DNA of 64,000 bases from Phocoena phocoena (GCF_963924675.1 NC_089220.1:61514639-61578638); one strand, 5' to 3'; counted from the stretch's first letter, positions 11,593-24,690 are shown. Notes: generated from the sequence alone by a model not told the origin. A program made the numbers and translations.

Positions 11593-12765
11593 TGTTTTAT
11601 TTTTCACCATAGCTAGTCATGTTCCTCTCTACCACCCTCATCCCTCCAAATTTTCTTTTTGTCTTTACAGAAAATTAAAATCATAACATTTGGTTGCATA
11701 CTTAAGGTGAATTACCCCAGATACTTTTCATTTGTCTTCTTTTCAGATGTGTGTGATAGAAAGCATAGATTTTTCATAATTAAAATGTGTCCTTTTCCCA
11801 GCATGACTCTGAGACCCAAGGTAATGACTCTTCTACTGCCTTGTCCACTAGGTGCCAGCACAGCACTGCTCCCTGCTTTTGTTCATTTCTGCAGATGGTT
11901 ATTTCAGACTCCTTAAAAACATGGACTTTGCATGTATGGTGTATTTTTGTTAGGTTGGTTTGGTTTGGTAATTTTGGCTAAATTTAACCAAAAAGTGTTT
12001 CATTAGATTGGTTTTATAATCGCTAAGAATTTCATTTTCAAAAACTATTCAAACTATGATGAATGTAGGTCGATACAAGCAGCAATATCTTTTTTTAGTC
12101 TGAACTCTTGCCTTCAAGCTCAGTATTACTTGTGAAAGAATAACTAATAGTCAAAATAATTGAAAACTAAACAATTGTGTAATATAAATAATTCTGAAGC
12201 GGTGTGGTGTATTTCTAAAGTAATAAGAACAAAATTTTAGATGTTTACCAGTTTTGTTATTCAAGAATTAGTTTTTCAACTTGATATAATTATTCCTCTT
12301 TCAGTGTTGTATATGTAATTTGATGTATCATTTGTTTTGCTTCATTCAATTACATGTTTTAGATTTATTTGAAAGAATTCTTATACATTTCAAAATGAAG
12401 ACAACACTACCATATTTGCACTCAGTCTTTTACTTGTTATAGTATTCTATGTATGTAACAAGCTCTCAAATTATGTATTTAAGCACTTCATTGTTCACCT
12501 ACTCTCACAGGTTTCATTATTTTTAAACTAATTTTTAAAAAATAAAAACCTTGAATTTTTCAATAATTAGAAGTTAATATTTTGACTACAAATGAATAAT
12601 AACATGTAAAATTATTCTCCGAATGAAAGCATAGGTATATTTAATTTTGTATATCCTAAGCTATATAAGAAAGCACAACACAAAAGTCCATGCCATAACT
12701 AAGTATATACTGCAGATCTTCTACCTAGAAAATACGATCAAAAATGCAAATTTTAAAAAAATTTA
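11593..12765. other. AT-rich non-coding sequence
   Basis: No repeat or gene was recognised. It separates two L1 3' UTR fragments of the same type. Confidence 0.5.
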
Positions 12766-12975
12766 TCTTTTTTTTTAATTGAAGTATAGTTAACTTACAG
12801 TGTTGTGTTAGTTTTAGGTGTACAGCAAAATGATTCAGTTATATATGTAGATAAATATATGTATATCATAATATGTGTATTCTTTTTCAGATTCTTTTCC
12901 CTTATAGGTTATTACAAAACATTGAGTATAGTTCCTTGTGCTATACAGTAGGTCCTTGTTGGTTATCTACACAAC
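12766..12975 (-). mobile_element. L1 extreme 3' end
   Basis: On the plus strand it starts with a T run (complement of the poly-A) and then reads 'attgaagtatagttaactta', 'cagtgttgtgttagttttag', 'tgtacagcaaaatgattcag' and 'tgtgctatacagtagg', the terminal 200 bases of a cetartiodactyl L1. The heptamer 'gcaaatt' at 12,746-12,752 and 12,976-12,982 may be a short TSD, but its length is too small to be sure. Confidence 0.85.
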
Positions 12976-12982
12976 GCAAATT

Positions 12983-15849
12983 AATGTGGTAAAAATATTT
13001 ACTTAAATGGTAGGAACTGTAAAATTCAAGATATATATCAAAATTATATGAATTTCAAATTTATTTGATGTAGTTATCTGAATAATGTAAGTTAAAGCCA
13101 TAGTCAGTACTATTGTTGCCATCATTCCTATTTTTTTTAAATGTCAAATATATAGTTAAAACATTCTCTGTACAATTTTGTGCAACATAATGTTGGAAAA
13201 TGATGAAAGCCATAAAATGTTGACTGCCTACACTGTATATTTAGGCTAATAGGGCAGTTTCATTTCTAAAAATGTGAGATGATTTCTTTCCCTTGTTTTA
13301 TGGTATATTATGGGATAGGGTCGCTGCTGTTACTGATCACACACACTGTAGAAAAGACCACTGTGTGCTCCCAGAGTTTGGTTTGATACTACTTAGTGTC
13401 AATATCTTGAGTAAAGCTTGGCTTATTAAAATTTCAGGAACCTTCTGGACCTATGTAGGTATAATACATCCTGCATAATTCTGTTACTCCATTCTGATTG
13501 TTTCTTTTAATCTGTAGAAGTAATTTTGTGTTAAGAAAAAAAGAAAAAGGAAAGCAATGAAGTACTGTTTAATCTGAAACAGAGGTTTTTAAGTTCAGTC
13601 TCAGAAGCAAGATCAAATGACCTATCCAGTCATTCCATATCTGTAATTCTTTCACAGTACTTTTCTTGAGTTTCTTAGATCAGCCCAAATCCTGGTTGGA
13701 ATACTGTATTCTGTACTTTGTCCGCTTTTAGTATCAGACCATCATAGTATGGTCAGCATTCTCTCCAACTTCAAAATGGTCATCTGTAAGTTTGAAATTC
13801 TTTGTTGCTGTGAAGTTCAATAAAAGATTTCAGTGTTGAATTCAACCCAGACCACAGAATGATTAAATTCATTGTTTTTGATATGTTGCATGGGAAGATA
13901 TTATGCGTTGCTTCTATCTTTGCAATTTATTTTCTTAAAAAAAAATGTCAGGCTATTAACTATATATGGCAACTAAAGGAAAGTGCACTGAATGTCCTGG
14001 CAACACATCACTTTTTTTCTGTGTTTGATTTAGGCGTCTGTAAAAGGACACCACTCATGCCTTTATAGTTAAAATGCTGTCATTTCCACCATAAACTCCT
14101 GTTTTTAGGAGTTTGGGTTCATAACTCAACCGTTAAACAAACGAACAAAAAACCTACACTCAGATTAGTATATTTCTTTTTTTAATCTGAGAGAAAATTT
14201 TACTAAATACTTGAAATCTATATAGTTTCATCATTTTAAATTTGGAAGAAACCAAATGAAAAAACTGTCAGTGGTTTTGAATGCATTTTTGTTCTTTTTC
14301 AACTCCAAACTAGCTTAGTTGTGTGGGAAAATACGTTTTAACATATTCAATCAAAGAGACTGTCGATAGTAGTTTTTTAAGGTTGGCTGAATTTAAGTAT
14401 AATTATGAAACTTTTGCAATAAGCATTTTAGAGTATACATTTTAAAATTTCTTCTTAGATTCCCTTTCTATAAAACCATGTGGGAAAGTAGGTATGTACA
14501 GAGAGAGCTAAGGTGATTTTTAAAGTCTACTTCTGTACCCTGCGGATAGCTATTGGTGACCCAGATCTCTTTAGGAAAGTCTGAAGTGAAAAAGAACGCT
14601 GAGCATAAAAAAGAGAAGCACAAGAATCAGAAACTAGATTTCCTTATTTCTTACAGTTCACATTCTTAGTCACTAAAAGTGTCCATGTTTTCTGTTCATT
14701 CATTTACGATTCTAGCCAAGTGTTGCTAATGGTGCTGATCCTTTAAATTTCCCCGTGTCTTCTGAATCTGTTTTTCCCCTTTTGTAAGATTAATAAAATG
14801 TAAGCAAAACTGTACGTATACAACTTATTTACATGTGTATGTACGTATTGAATACTTTCCCCTCAAAGGGCCCATTGATCTATTTGATATAAAATACATT
14901 TTCTTAAAAAAGTTTCTTCGCATAGGACAACAGGAGGCAGATGATTGTGAAAGTGAGAGAAAGCAGAGAGACTGGGTTGTGGGAGATTTGAGAAAACTCA
15001 GGTAACCTGGAGATGGTATGTCAGGAAGGTTTAGGTGGACAACAAGAAGATTATGGGTATGAGAAACGGGCATAAGTTATGTTTACTTGACAGAACCATT
15101 TAACAAAAATGCTATCTTAACAAGCAATGCATGTGAATATATTCTTTTCAGTCAAATTGCAGTGAAACCCCTCACAGAAGGAAATATGCATGATAGAGAA
15201 TTCATATTTACATTTCCCCCCTCTGGTTCCAACTTACTGGATTAGGAAAAAACAAGCTATCCCCACCCTCACTTCTTTGAAACAGAGAAACATGACTTTC
15301 TTGTATTTTTCCATAAATGAGTCTGACCATAAATTTAGATTTACTAAAAATTGTTACAAGTTATCTGGGAAACACAGAATTTTGCAACAAAACTCACTAG
15401 TAAGCAAAATCTGTCATATGAAATTCCAGCTCTACACAAGAGACGTGTTTGAGGGAACTTCATTGATTATACACAGATTCATAATTTAAGTAGTAAATTC
15501 TGTTAATGTATTTAAAGCATGATTAGATTTGCAAAAATTTGGTTTACATAAAACTTTTCAGAAACGCAAGCTGAAAGAAGTGAACAAATCTGTTATTATC
15601 TAAGCACAAGAGCATTAAATCTGAATGTAATACAGGTTAATCTATTTCCATGATGCAATGAAATAAATAATTTATTATTTAAATAAATTTATGTTTTACT
15701 CATCACATAAGCCATACACACACACACACACACACACACATACACCAATTTGACTGTTTTTCATCAGGTTCTTGTTTAGAAGTTTATGAGATTAACTGAT
15801 TGCTTAAACAGCCAAAATTTCTTCATGGTTGATCCTGTTTGGTCATTAA
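12983..15849. other. AT-rich non-coding sequence
   Basis: No gene was recognised. It contains a (CA)n run at 15,717-15,740. Several short frames (13,293; 13,859; 14,825; 15,190) have no recognisable domain. Confidence 0.5.
15717..15740. repeat. (CA)n microsatellite
   Basis: About twelve CA units in an AT-rich context. Confidence 0.95.
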
Positions 15850-15989
15850 AATGAGTAAAATAACCAGATGTGATCTTGGTGATTAAACTGGATTGGCTGT
15901 GCAATGATCCCATTGATTGTTTGGCAATCGTTTATTATTATGTATTGAAAAATAAAAATCCATCGAGCAGAAGAAAGCCTTTTTGATCC

Positions 15990-16290
15990 TGCATTTAGAC
16001 AAAAACCGAGTGGGATGCAGAATAGAAGGGGCTGACACAGAGGTGCCAAGGATCGCAACCTTCCTGCTCCTCTAACACTGTCCAGAGCCTGATAGTCTCC
16101 AACAGTACTTTGCCCCGACGTACAAACAAGGTGGTCTTGGCCTTGTGAAGAGCTGTGTCATCAGGCATCGAGTAAACTTGACTAATGAGAGTCCTACATC
16201 AGTAGACTCCTTTGGAGTCTTGGTCAAAGCCCAGGGCACCATCCACCCTGTGCCATGGGGACCAGATTTGTTGCCATCCATCATTCAGTT
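15990..16290 (-). other. Degenerate minus-strand reading frame, possible pseudogene fragment
   Basis: On the minus strand one frame stays open over roughly 80 codons except for a single stop. It includes peptides such as 'MPDDTALHKAKTTLF' and 'VRRGKVLLETIRLW', whose composition looks more protein-like than neighbouring chance frames. An overlapping frame (16,072-16,284) is also open. I do not recognise the protein. A poly-A run follows on the plus strand at 16,346, which is the wrong side for a minus-strand retrocopy, so this may simply be chance. Confidence 0.2.
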
Positions 16291-16345
16291 TAAATAAACT
16301 TCTAGGTATTGCCAGGAGAAGGCTTCTCTGAGAAAGATAAAGTAA

Positions 16346-16366
16346 AAAAAAAAAAAAAAAAAAATT
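16346..16366. repeat. Poly-A run
   Basis: About 20 consecutive A residues not attached to any recognised retroelement. 'aataaa' lies about 50 bases upstream at 16,294. Confidence 0.9.
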
Positions 16367-16540
16367 CAACAGTGGGACCTGTATTTACAGCTTAACAACA
16401 TGTTTTCAGGGGTATTTGAGAAAATAATCTAAATCAAGAGTAGAAATATAGATTACTCAGGCCTTATCACAGTATTTTCCTGGGCTCTCAAAGGAAAAAA
16501 CAAGCCAAACATATTTAGTCCCTGGAAAAAAAATAAGTAA

Positions 16541-16580
16541 AATAATAATAATAACAACAACAACAACAATAATAATAAAG
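16541..16580. repeat. (AAT)n/(AAC)n compound microsatellite
   Basis: Blocks of AAT units flank a central block of AAC units. Confidence 0.9.
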
Positions 16581-17355
16581 TGTTCTCTCCAGAAAATGTC
16601 TGAAATAATAGATTAATTTTAAAAGTAAACATATTTAGTTAATCCATGCTTGTTTATTATATACTTTTGTTTATTTCTTAGCTATCCATTAGAAACTCAA
16701 TCATCAAAACAACAACAAAAAAACCTTTTTTCCTCTGTACCATGAGTTTTTGAGCATTTTCTATTCTTTCTTACCTCATGGACTTTGTATTTGCTTTATT
16801 CTGTGCCTGGATTGCTCTTCTGACTCATTGCATGGCTAAGTCTTTTTCCATTTGATAAGAGTATTTTATCTATAATAGTCCATCCTCTCGTTGCCCCATT
16901 ACTCTATCCTGTCATTTTTTTGTTTATTTTCTTCATGATCCAAAATTATGTTGACGTGGTTTCCTTTATTTTTTCCTACTCTCCACACCTGTCCACTCCA
17001 AATTAGCCCAAGTGGGAAGCCCACTTCTGGGGGGTGTTCGGTGGCGCTGTTCTTCCTAGGGCCCCCAGACACTGTGGGACGATGTGGGGCAATGTGGGAC
17101 AACATGCCTTCAGCATCGCTCCAGTTTAGTCAGACAGCAGTTTCTACAATGCAACTTCAGGTTTTTGTTCAGTGACAGGCATTCAATCAACTAGCAAAAA
17201 AAACTTAGCAGTGCTCTGAGAAGGAAGCAAATATTCATTAAATTCTCCTGCCCTTTTTTTTTCTTTTTCTTTTTTTTGTCTCTCAAGCTGAAATGTAGTA
17301 TCTATCTGTCCTCATCGTACCATAGAAAGAGTTCTGGCTGTGTCCTTGTACCTCC
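16581..17355. other. Non-coding sequence, no repeat recognised
   Basis: A moderately GC-rich patch lies at 16,980-17,110, with short frames on both strands and no domain. A pyrimidine-rich run lies at 17,250-17,285. Confidence 0.5.
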
Positions 17356-17363
17356 AGTTACAC

Positions 17364-17578
17364 CATTGGTCCCCAACCTTTCTGGCATCAGGGACCGGTT
17401 TTGTGGAAGGAAAATTTTCCACGGGCGGCAGGGGGAGGTTCAGGCGGTAATGCGAGTGATGCGGAGCCGCAGATGAAGCTTTGCTTGCTTGCCCACCACT
17501 CACCTCCTGCTGTGCGGCCCGGTTCCTAACAGGCTGTGGATCGGTACCAGTCCGCGACCTGGGGGTTGGGGACCCCTG
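17364..17578 (+). mobile_element. MER1-like hAT-Charlie MITE, copy 2
   Basis: This is a sister of the element at 9993, with the same ends and interior ('gaggttcaggcggtaatgcg', 'tcacctcctgctgtgcggcc', 'gggggttggggacccctg'). It is flanked by a perfect 8-bp target duplication 'agttacac' at 17,356-17,363 and 17,579-17,586, diagnostic of a hAT transposase. Length 215 bp and non-coding. The 107-codon minus-strand frame over it is a shadow. Confidence 0.9.
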
Positions 17579-17586
17579 AGTTACAC

Positions 17587-19619
17587 TATTGAACCTCGGG
17601 CGAAGGGGAAGCGTTATGCTTTGATCTCCCTTCATTTAAGCATTTATTATGTTTCTAAATGAAAATCAAAGTTTGTAATTCTTCTAGGGTATCAGATTGA
17701 GAAATTGTATGATTTTCTTCTGGATAATCTAAAAGGAGAAAGTGGAAAAAATAAAAGCAATTTAAAAACTATTATATTGACCCCTGCCAAAAAAAACCCC
17801 AGTATGTATACCTTTATTACTATTCCTGGTATTCCTGCCGATTAAACAGCAGTGAAAGTAGATCTTGCCTTCCACATGTGCCTTGAACAGATCTGTGGGT
17901 GAAATCCTTAGGAAAAGATTTCCAGAGAGCCTTTGGGTGATTTCCATTTATTCTGAGAAGTTCTGGTATGTGATTGAGTTATCGCTTTACATTGTCAACA
18001 CTTCTATCACAAATCAGTTACCAAACATGGAAAAATTGTCAGAGGCTTTGAAAGCTAATGCAGGGTGATAGTAATCATTTAAAGGGCTTATCTGTCTGCC
18101 TTGAGCAACACAGAAACTGAGAAAAGGCAAACAGGACAAACGGTGGCCAGGGTATGGGAAATGGAGACGGGATGTGGGAGGGGGGCTCCTGAAAAGCATT
18201 CCAGTCTGTTTGGGTCCTTCACAAATCCTAATGAGATAATAGCTCATCCAGTCAAGCCCATTCCTTACTTTCAGGAAGTGCCACACAGGTAAATGAAGAA
18301 ATTATTTGAAGAGGGATCATGATGGGTGTGGACTGTTTGTGATTCAGCTTGGAAGAAATGTAGGTGCTAAAGATTTCTTTAGCCTGACTAGGATTGATTG
18401 CCCTTGATGGGGTTCTCTCAACTTCTGTTGACTGTTGGCCTGAGGTTTGCAAAACTGATGGTATTGACAGATAAAAACCCAGTACCAGTAGCTGAAGGAA
18501 ATGTGGAATAATTTACCCTAGAGTAACTATCCCATCATTTAGAGACAAACTGTTTCTTTCTTGACATCCATACCGTGCAGAATTCTACTCATTAAACTCT
18601 TAGGACTCTCTAAGGGGGCCTTTTTAAAAATAGAGGATCCAGATATATTCGTCTTTTAAAAGAAAAGCTTAAAAATGTTATTTTACAGACACTGAAATTT
18701 AAAATGGAGAAGATGAAAAATCTATCACCTTTTTTGGGGAGGTGGGTGGCAGAATCTCAAAATAGATACAAACAACATTTATCCTGATGGTACTGAAGGG
18801 TGCCCACCCCCACTTCCAGGTTTCTTTGCTAGCTTTGCAAACAGTGTTTTATTCTGTATCAAATATACTATAATCTGATATATTCAAGGAGATGGCAGTG
18901 AGGAAAACTTGGAGTTAAATCATCTAATCAGTGTTAAAGAATGACAATAATGAAATAATGTGCATCTATTCCACTAAGATGTGATGAATGTAGATGCTAG
19001 GTGGCTCCTGTATGATCCTGTTTGCTTCTACAAAATAATATAGTTCTCAGAAAGAGAATTATAATGTGCACAGTGACATCGTCTTTCACATAGTCCAGGT
19101 GAGAGAATACCTTGAAAACAGTTACCATATTAGAGTTGGGGCTGGGGAATAGGGGGACCACTTAAGTCAAGCTCTGGGTCAACCCCCTGTTTGTCAACAG
19201 CTTGCTCCATGCCAGGACAAGTTGAAATGGCAAGATGTGGAACGAAGAAATTAACTATGATTCTGAATTATCCTGTGAGGAGATCCCTGTGGAACATTAA
19301 GGGACTTAGCTAGAACAGCATTCTGCATACTGTGTAGGCAGCTAGAAAGTCTACACTAGCTCAAGGCTTTAGGATCCTGAAGAGTTCTTTGTAGGTGTCA
19401 GTGGTAAATAGGGAATTTAGACTGGATTTCCCTATTTAAAATATGCTCACAGATTACTGAGAGTTCTGGTGATGGCCCTCAGGAGAAAGGGGACAAACCG
19501 TGAGGTTTTAGCTGCTGGATATTGATTCATTAAGTAATTCATTCATTTGTCAGGGGTAGTGCTGGGTAGGTTGTTTGAAGTATCTTGTGGAGTGAAACTC
19601 ATAAAAGTGAAAAAGTGAG
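17587..19619. other. Non-coding sequence, no repeat recognised
   Basis: No gene or named repeat was recognised. Short frames at 17,762-18,452 lie on both strands, overlap each other and lack motifs. Confidence 0.5.
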
Positions 19620-19685
19620 GCTACTAAGATGGAGATAGTGCCTAGAAAACATAGTAGGTGCTTAATAAATGTTAATAAATAAATC
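19620..19685 (+). repeat. L2 3' tail
   Basis: 'agtgcctagaaaacatagta', 'ggtgcttaataaatgttaat' and 'aaataaat' match the L2 3' terminus (agtgcctggcacatagtaggtgctcaataaatg). Confidence 0.65.
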
Positions 19686-21459
19686 TTAAAGTTTTGGGAA
19701 TAAAAGACACTAAGCATATAAAAAGTTTCAAAATCTCAGCTCCTCTACTTTGTGTGTGTGTAAAATCTAATTAGAGACCAAGAGTGAGCATTTTCACAAT
19801 TGTATTTTGTAAACTAAAAGCAGAGTGTTCTATTACCTTCTTTTCACCCTGTGAGTCCTGGAGAATTAGAAGTTAAGTGGAAATGACATAAGAACTAGTA
19901 TCATTAATTTCAGTCAGTGGTTGTGGCTGGTGATTTATAGCTTTAATATAAATGAGCAGTTAATTCCCAAGGGATTTTATATTTTTAATTTTTTTATCTC
20001 CCAAGATAAAACAGATACAGATTTGGTGTAAGGGAGAATTTGAGTCTGAGAATTTTAAGACTCTGGAATGTGTTGCTCAGAAAGTTGTGGAACTCAAGAA
20101 TTTGTGGGCTTGCTTTTGCTTAGATACTTTAATTATTAGAGATTCACCTTTCGTAAGAGATTTATTCACCTTTCAGAAAAAGTGTGTGAGGTTCCCTGGA
20201 TTATAATGAATAGAAAAGGCATAGTTTTGCCTGAGATTTAGACAGTAGTTCTTAACTCATGTCCTAAAAGATTAATAATAATGTAATTTCCACTTGTCCA
20301 AATAAGCCTCTTTTTAAAACAATTTGGGTTTAAACAGATATGAATTTTAAAAACACTATTTTGAAGTTTAAAGAATCTAGTTAAAGTTTTGTGTTTTTCT
20401 AACTAATCTTTTCCCTTTATTTAATACTTTCCCTGAATGCTAGCTTGTAGTCAAAAGCCATTTCTGAAGATTTGCTTTTATCTTTCAGCCATGCTTAGCA
20501 TCAGAGAACTTTATGCTGCTAAAATCTTAGGTTCCAAATGTCTCATCGCCCATCTCTTCTATTCATTTCCTCTTTTGGTAACTAAAAGAAGAATTGTGAG
20601 TTAGATTAAAAAAAAAAAAAGAAAAGAAACCCCACTCTGTTCTTTTTTATCCTCCTAGTTACAGCACAGAAGCAAAAAGAGAAAGAGATACCATGATATT
20701 GCTAAGTCCGTTGTTTCCCTAATCAGTAAGCTTTCCATCCCAGGATGGACTTGAGGAGGGCACTGAATAGCTTTATGATTACTCTTACTGAGCTTAGAGA
20801 TAGGTCTAATGTGGAGGTGGGTGGAGGTTTTATTAGTTTATCTTCTCTGTTTGGTGTTAGTGTCTGCCTTAGCTCTGGATATATTAGCCAGAAAAATTTC
20901 ATGAGAAATTGTCTTCTTCTGGAGCCTGGATATTTTATAATAGAACTTTTGAACAAAACCTAAGTAAAGTATTTGAGCAAAGACCATTGATTTCCATTAC
21001 AGTCAGCCTCTCAAGGTTAACAAATGATTTGGCTATTGAAGTTGACATACATCAAATACCCTGGTTTGGAGGTGTCCCTGTTTTGGCACTGGAGAGCTGG
21101 TAGCATAATATTCAACGGAGGCATGATCCCCACCAAGTGAGCTTCTCTATGAAAGCTGCAACCAGATGAAGATTCATTTTTAAAATCCAAGAGTGGTCAA
21201 CCCAGGTGGGGCTCATGCTTGCCTTCCCAACTTTATAGACACAAAATAGACATCTTGTAAGTTCTGTCCTATGTGAGGAACCATCTTTTAGTCATGCAGC
21301 GAATTCCAGTTTTAATTTTAGTTTTTAACTAGATCTGATTGGGGTGTGTCCTGATTTTAGTTATTCAACTAACCATGCTTTCATCTTGGGATATAAACTT
21401 CCATTAGAATAACTACAGTAGGCTTTTAACTTTAATGTAATTTATGTAATGCTACCAAA
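19686..21459. other. Non-coding sequence, no repeat recognised
   Basis: No gene or repeat was recognised. An A-rich run lies at 20,608-20,630. Confidence 0.5.
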
Positions 21460-21640
21460 CAACAATACCTAATATTTATTTAGTGTTTTTTCTTAAGGCT
21501 TGAAGTAGTTAATGTGCTTTTACTTATTTAATCCTTATAATATCCTGTGAGGAATATTAGAAGTAGGCCTTATTATCTCTATTTTATAGGTAAAGAAATG
21601 GAGTCACAAAGTAGTAAGGGAGTTTGCGAATGTTCTATGA
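21460..21640 (-). repeat. MIR
   Basis: On the plus strand the reverse MIR text is visible: 'taatatttatttagtg', 'acttatttaatccttataat', 'atcctgtgaggaatattaga', 'ttattatctctattttatag' and 'aaagaaatggagtcacaaag'. It corresponds to most of the MIR body. Confidence 0.75.
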
Positions 21641-21904
21641 GTTCCTAGTGCACTCATGATGATTTTTCAGTTTTCCTGCCTTCCCTTCTCAGGGGACCTT
21701 GTTGCCTTGCTATATACTATAAATACATTATACAGTGTATAGTTTTACTATTCTCAGGCCCATCAAGTTTAATGGGGTAGCCTGGCATGGTTCCTAGAGC
21801 AGGATCATGTACATGATAAATATTACTTTATAAGATGATGGATTTTGGCTTGAACATGGTTTACAGTTTAAAAATGTAACGAAAGGGAGCATGTCTCATT
21901 TAGT

Positions 21905-21985
21905 TTTGTTTCTCTAGCAACTAATGTGGTGCCTGGCACATAGTAGGCACTCAATAAATATTTGTTAAACAAATGAAAACACCTC
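21905..21985 (+). repeat. L2 3' tail
   Basis: 'gtggtgcctggcacatagta', 'ggcactcaataaatatttgt' and 'taaacaaatgaa' are a close match to the L2 3' end. Confidence 0.75.
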
Positions 21986-22154
21986 ATTGAAAAGTAGCAC
22001 GATAAAGAGCTAGACTATTAAGACAAATAAAAGGAAGTACTACTTCACTCAGCAGGAAGTGCTTAAATAGGACAACCTACCTCCACCATAAATCCCTTGG
22101 TTCTTGTTGAGGATCAGCCGCTGATCTGGGTAGAATGTAGCTCCAACCAAGTGT

Positions 22155-22440
22155 TTTGACTTACGGAGTTATTGATCTTAGAGCTGAAGGGGCCATTTGA
22201 AATCATTTAAGCCTTCTCTTCAAAAAAAATTTTTTAATAGAGGAGGAAATTGAGATTGTATTTCATTTTGCCTTTTGGAAACAGAAATTACCACACAGGC
22301 AAATTTCCTTTTAAATTGTTTCATTGAATTATCTGGGAGGCATATATTTTTTCTTACTTATATGGAAAAATTTGCAAGATTGAGGTGCAGAAAGTTTAAT
22401 GACTCTTTGGGATCACACAGAGAATCCATGGCATAATCCA
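22155..22440 (-). repeat. Old core-SINE (MIR/MIR3-like) remnants
   Basis: 'agagctgaaggggccatttgaaatcatttaagcc' followed by 'aatagaggaggaaattgag', and later 'gaggtgcagaaagtttaatgactctttgggatcacacag', follow the MIR/MIR3 core order. The copy is very diverged and may be two pieces. Confidence 0.4.
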
Positions 22441-22759
22441 AAAGAATTATATTTCATGACTATTTCATAGCAAATGGACACTAGTGTCAGAAACATCCCT
22501 TTCAAAACATCATGCTTCATATTACAAAACATCTCTAATTAGCTCAAAATACATGATTAAATTCTCAAAAATCCTTGAAAATTAACTTTATTTTAATTTG
22601 ACATCACAAACCACAAAATGACACAGAGCAAAATTCTGAGAAGACTTATAGTTGCCCCTCCCTTATATACAGTTAACAAATCTTGTGAATTCTAATTCCA
22701 TGTCTTTTAAATTTACCTGAATTACTGAATTAGACTCTTAACCACACCTCTCTGCTCTC

Positions 22760-23190
22760 TATATCCCTCCTTGAATCAATTTTCCACAACTAAGCTTTCT
22801 AACCTGTAACCCCAATGTTTCTCTTCTGGTTTAAATCTTGTACTGGCTCCCCCTTGCCAACATAATAATGTATAATGTCCTTCTAAGAGCACCTCCTCCC
22901 CCAACCCCCCCACCCCCATCTTCTGGCTTCTGCCCATCATACCAGCCTCACAAGCATTCGCCACACTGATCTATTTATGCTTCCTGAACTCTGTTAATCT
23001 ACTTCTACATTTTTGTGAAGGCTTCTCCTTCTGCTAGGACACTTTTGCTCTCCACTCTATCTGGCAAGTTATCCTCATCCTTGCTACAGTGACCTCCGAG
23101 AAGCTTCTCATTTACCTCTAGTTTGAATCGTGTGCCCCTCCTCAGAGAAACGATTTTATACTCACAGTTGGAAGTAATATTTATGATTTT
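22760..23190 (+). repeat. L2 fragment
   Basis: The order 'ctggcttctgcccatcataccagcc', 'cacactgatctatttatgcttcctgaactc' and 'gaaggcttctccttctgctaggacac', then 'gacctccgagaagc', parallels the L2 ORF2/3' region (ccagccacactggcctcc.., gcctggaatgctc.., cacctcctcagagaggcc). Confidence 0.55.
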
Positions 23191-23224
23191 CACTGTGTAA
23201 ATGAAAATATCATGGCTTTCAATA

Positions 23225-24035
23225 GTCCATTTATTCCCTCAAGGAATGTTTATTGAGGCCTGATATGTGTCAGGTATGATCGCAGTCTCCCATACTTTAC
23301 ATAAGGGACTCAGGAAACTATCTTAGGGTGCACTGAACTTAACAAGCGGAAAAGCACATGAGTCCATGGGAGTCTGAAGGAGAGGTGTCAAAATTAGATA
23401 GATCAATTCAGGGAAACCTTCCTAAAAGAGGTGATTTTTGAGCTGAATTTTGAAGAACAAGTAGGAGTTAGATTAAAAAGCAGAGGAATGGGTGTCGTCA
23501 GCAGAATGCAGAGCATTTGGGTAAATCATTGCAGAGGTACCTAACTCCCTCAGATGGCTACAAGGAGTTTGATATGGTAGGATGTGCGTATGGGGAGGAG
23601 ATGGTAGGGGACAAGACTTGAGAGGCAGGGGGATGCCCGATCATGAAGGCCCTCATGTGTTAGATTGAGGAATTTAAAACTCATTGTAACCGTTATTGAG
23701 AGCCATTGAAGGATTTTAGGTAGAAAGGTGAGAGGAGTTTGCTGTGAAAAGATTATTAGGGTAGTAATGTGAAGGATAGATAGATATGGGGTTGTGTTAT
23801 GGGTGGTAGAGCAGGGGTTTGAAGAGGGTTTAGATGGTCTGAAGGAAGGAACATTAGTTGTGTAATTTAAACGAGACGTTCAAATGTTATACAAGGCAAT
23901 GGCAATACGGATGAGGAAGAGTACAGAAAATCAAGTGATATTAACAAGGTTAACTGGAGAACTTGGTGATTAGAGGAGGGGACTGAATGAAAGGGAAGAG
24001 TTTATCATGACTCTCAGTCTTCTGATTTTAGCAAG
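23225..24035 (-). repeat. Long L2 fragment
   Basis: The plus strand shows the reverse L2 text over about 800 bases: 'tttattgaggcctgatatgtgtcagg', 'cctaaaagaggtgatttttgagctgaattttgaagaa', 'ggatgcccgatcatgaagg', 'ttgagagccattgaagga' and 'atcatgactctcagtcttctg'. These segments fall in consensus order without large gaps, making this one of the longer L2 remnants in the window. Confidence 0.75.
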
Positions 24036-24134
24036 TTGTAGAATGGTGAACATTGGTTTCTACTTTATATTATTCTAAAATCTCACCTTTGTTTTTTAAT
24101 GTTCAGCAATAGAATAATGATAAATGTTATTCTG

Positions 24135-24690
24135 AAAAACCTGACTGATGGTGGTTTTGTGTGGTGTTCTTTAGCTTGCCAAAACTTAATGGCTTAAGGC
24201 AACAATTTATTAATATGTCTCTTGTTTTGAGGGGTTGATAAACTCAGCAAGGTGGTTCTCACTTGGAGTGCAGCTAGATGCAGGTGGGGCTACAGTCATC
24301 CGAAGGCTTCTTAACTCACATTCCAGGCTATAAGGACTAGTTGGACATTTCTCTCTCAAGAGGCCTCTGCATGTGGCTGTCTTGGGTTTTCTCAAGACAT
24401 GGTACTCTTAGAGTAGTTGGACTTCTTACATAGTGGTTGCTTCCTCCAGAAGTGAGTGTTCCAAGAAGCCAGGTGGAAGCTACAAGTGTTCTTATAACCT
24501 AATCTGGGAAGTTATACGGTGTCCTATTCTATTGATCATGGTAGTTCTAGACCAGCCTAGATTCATGAGCGTAGAATAGATTCTAGCTTTCAAAGGAGGA
24601 ATGATTGCACATACATGGAAGGAAAGAATTAATGGTAGGCATCTTGGAGAAAAGCTATATTATAACCTCTTGTCATAATTCTTTTTAAGT
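24135..24690 (+). mobile_element. Solo LTR, ERVL-MaLR (MLT1-like)
   Basis: 'acttaatggcttaaggcaac', 'aatttattaatatgtctctt', 'ggtggttctcacttggagtg', 'atgtggctgtcttgggtttt', 'ccaagaagccaggtggaagc' and 'cttataacctaatctgggaa' follow the older MLT1 LTR order. It carries no retroviral genes. The ends are decayed, so boundaries are approximate. Confidence 0.7.
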
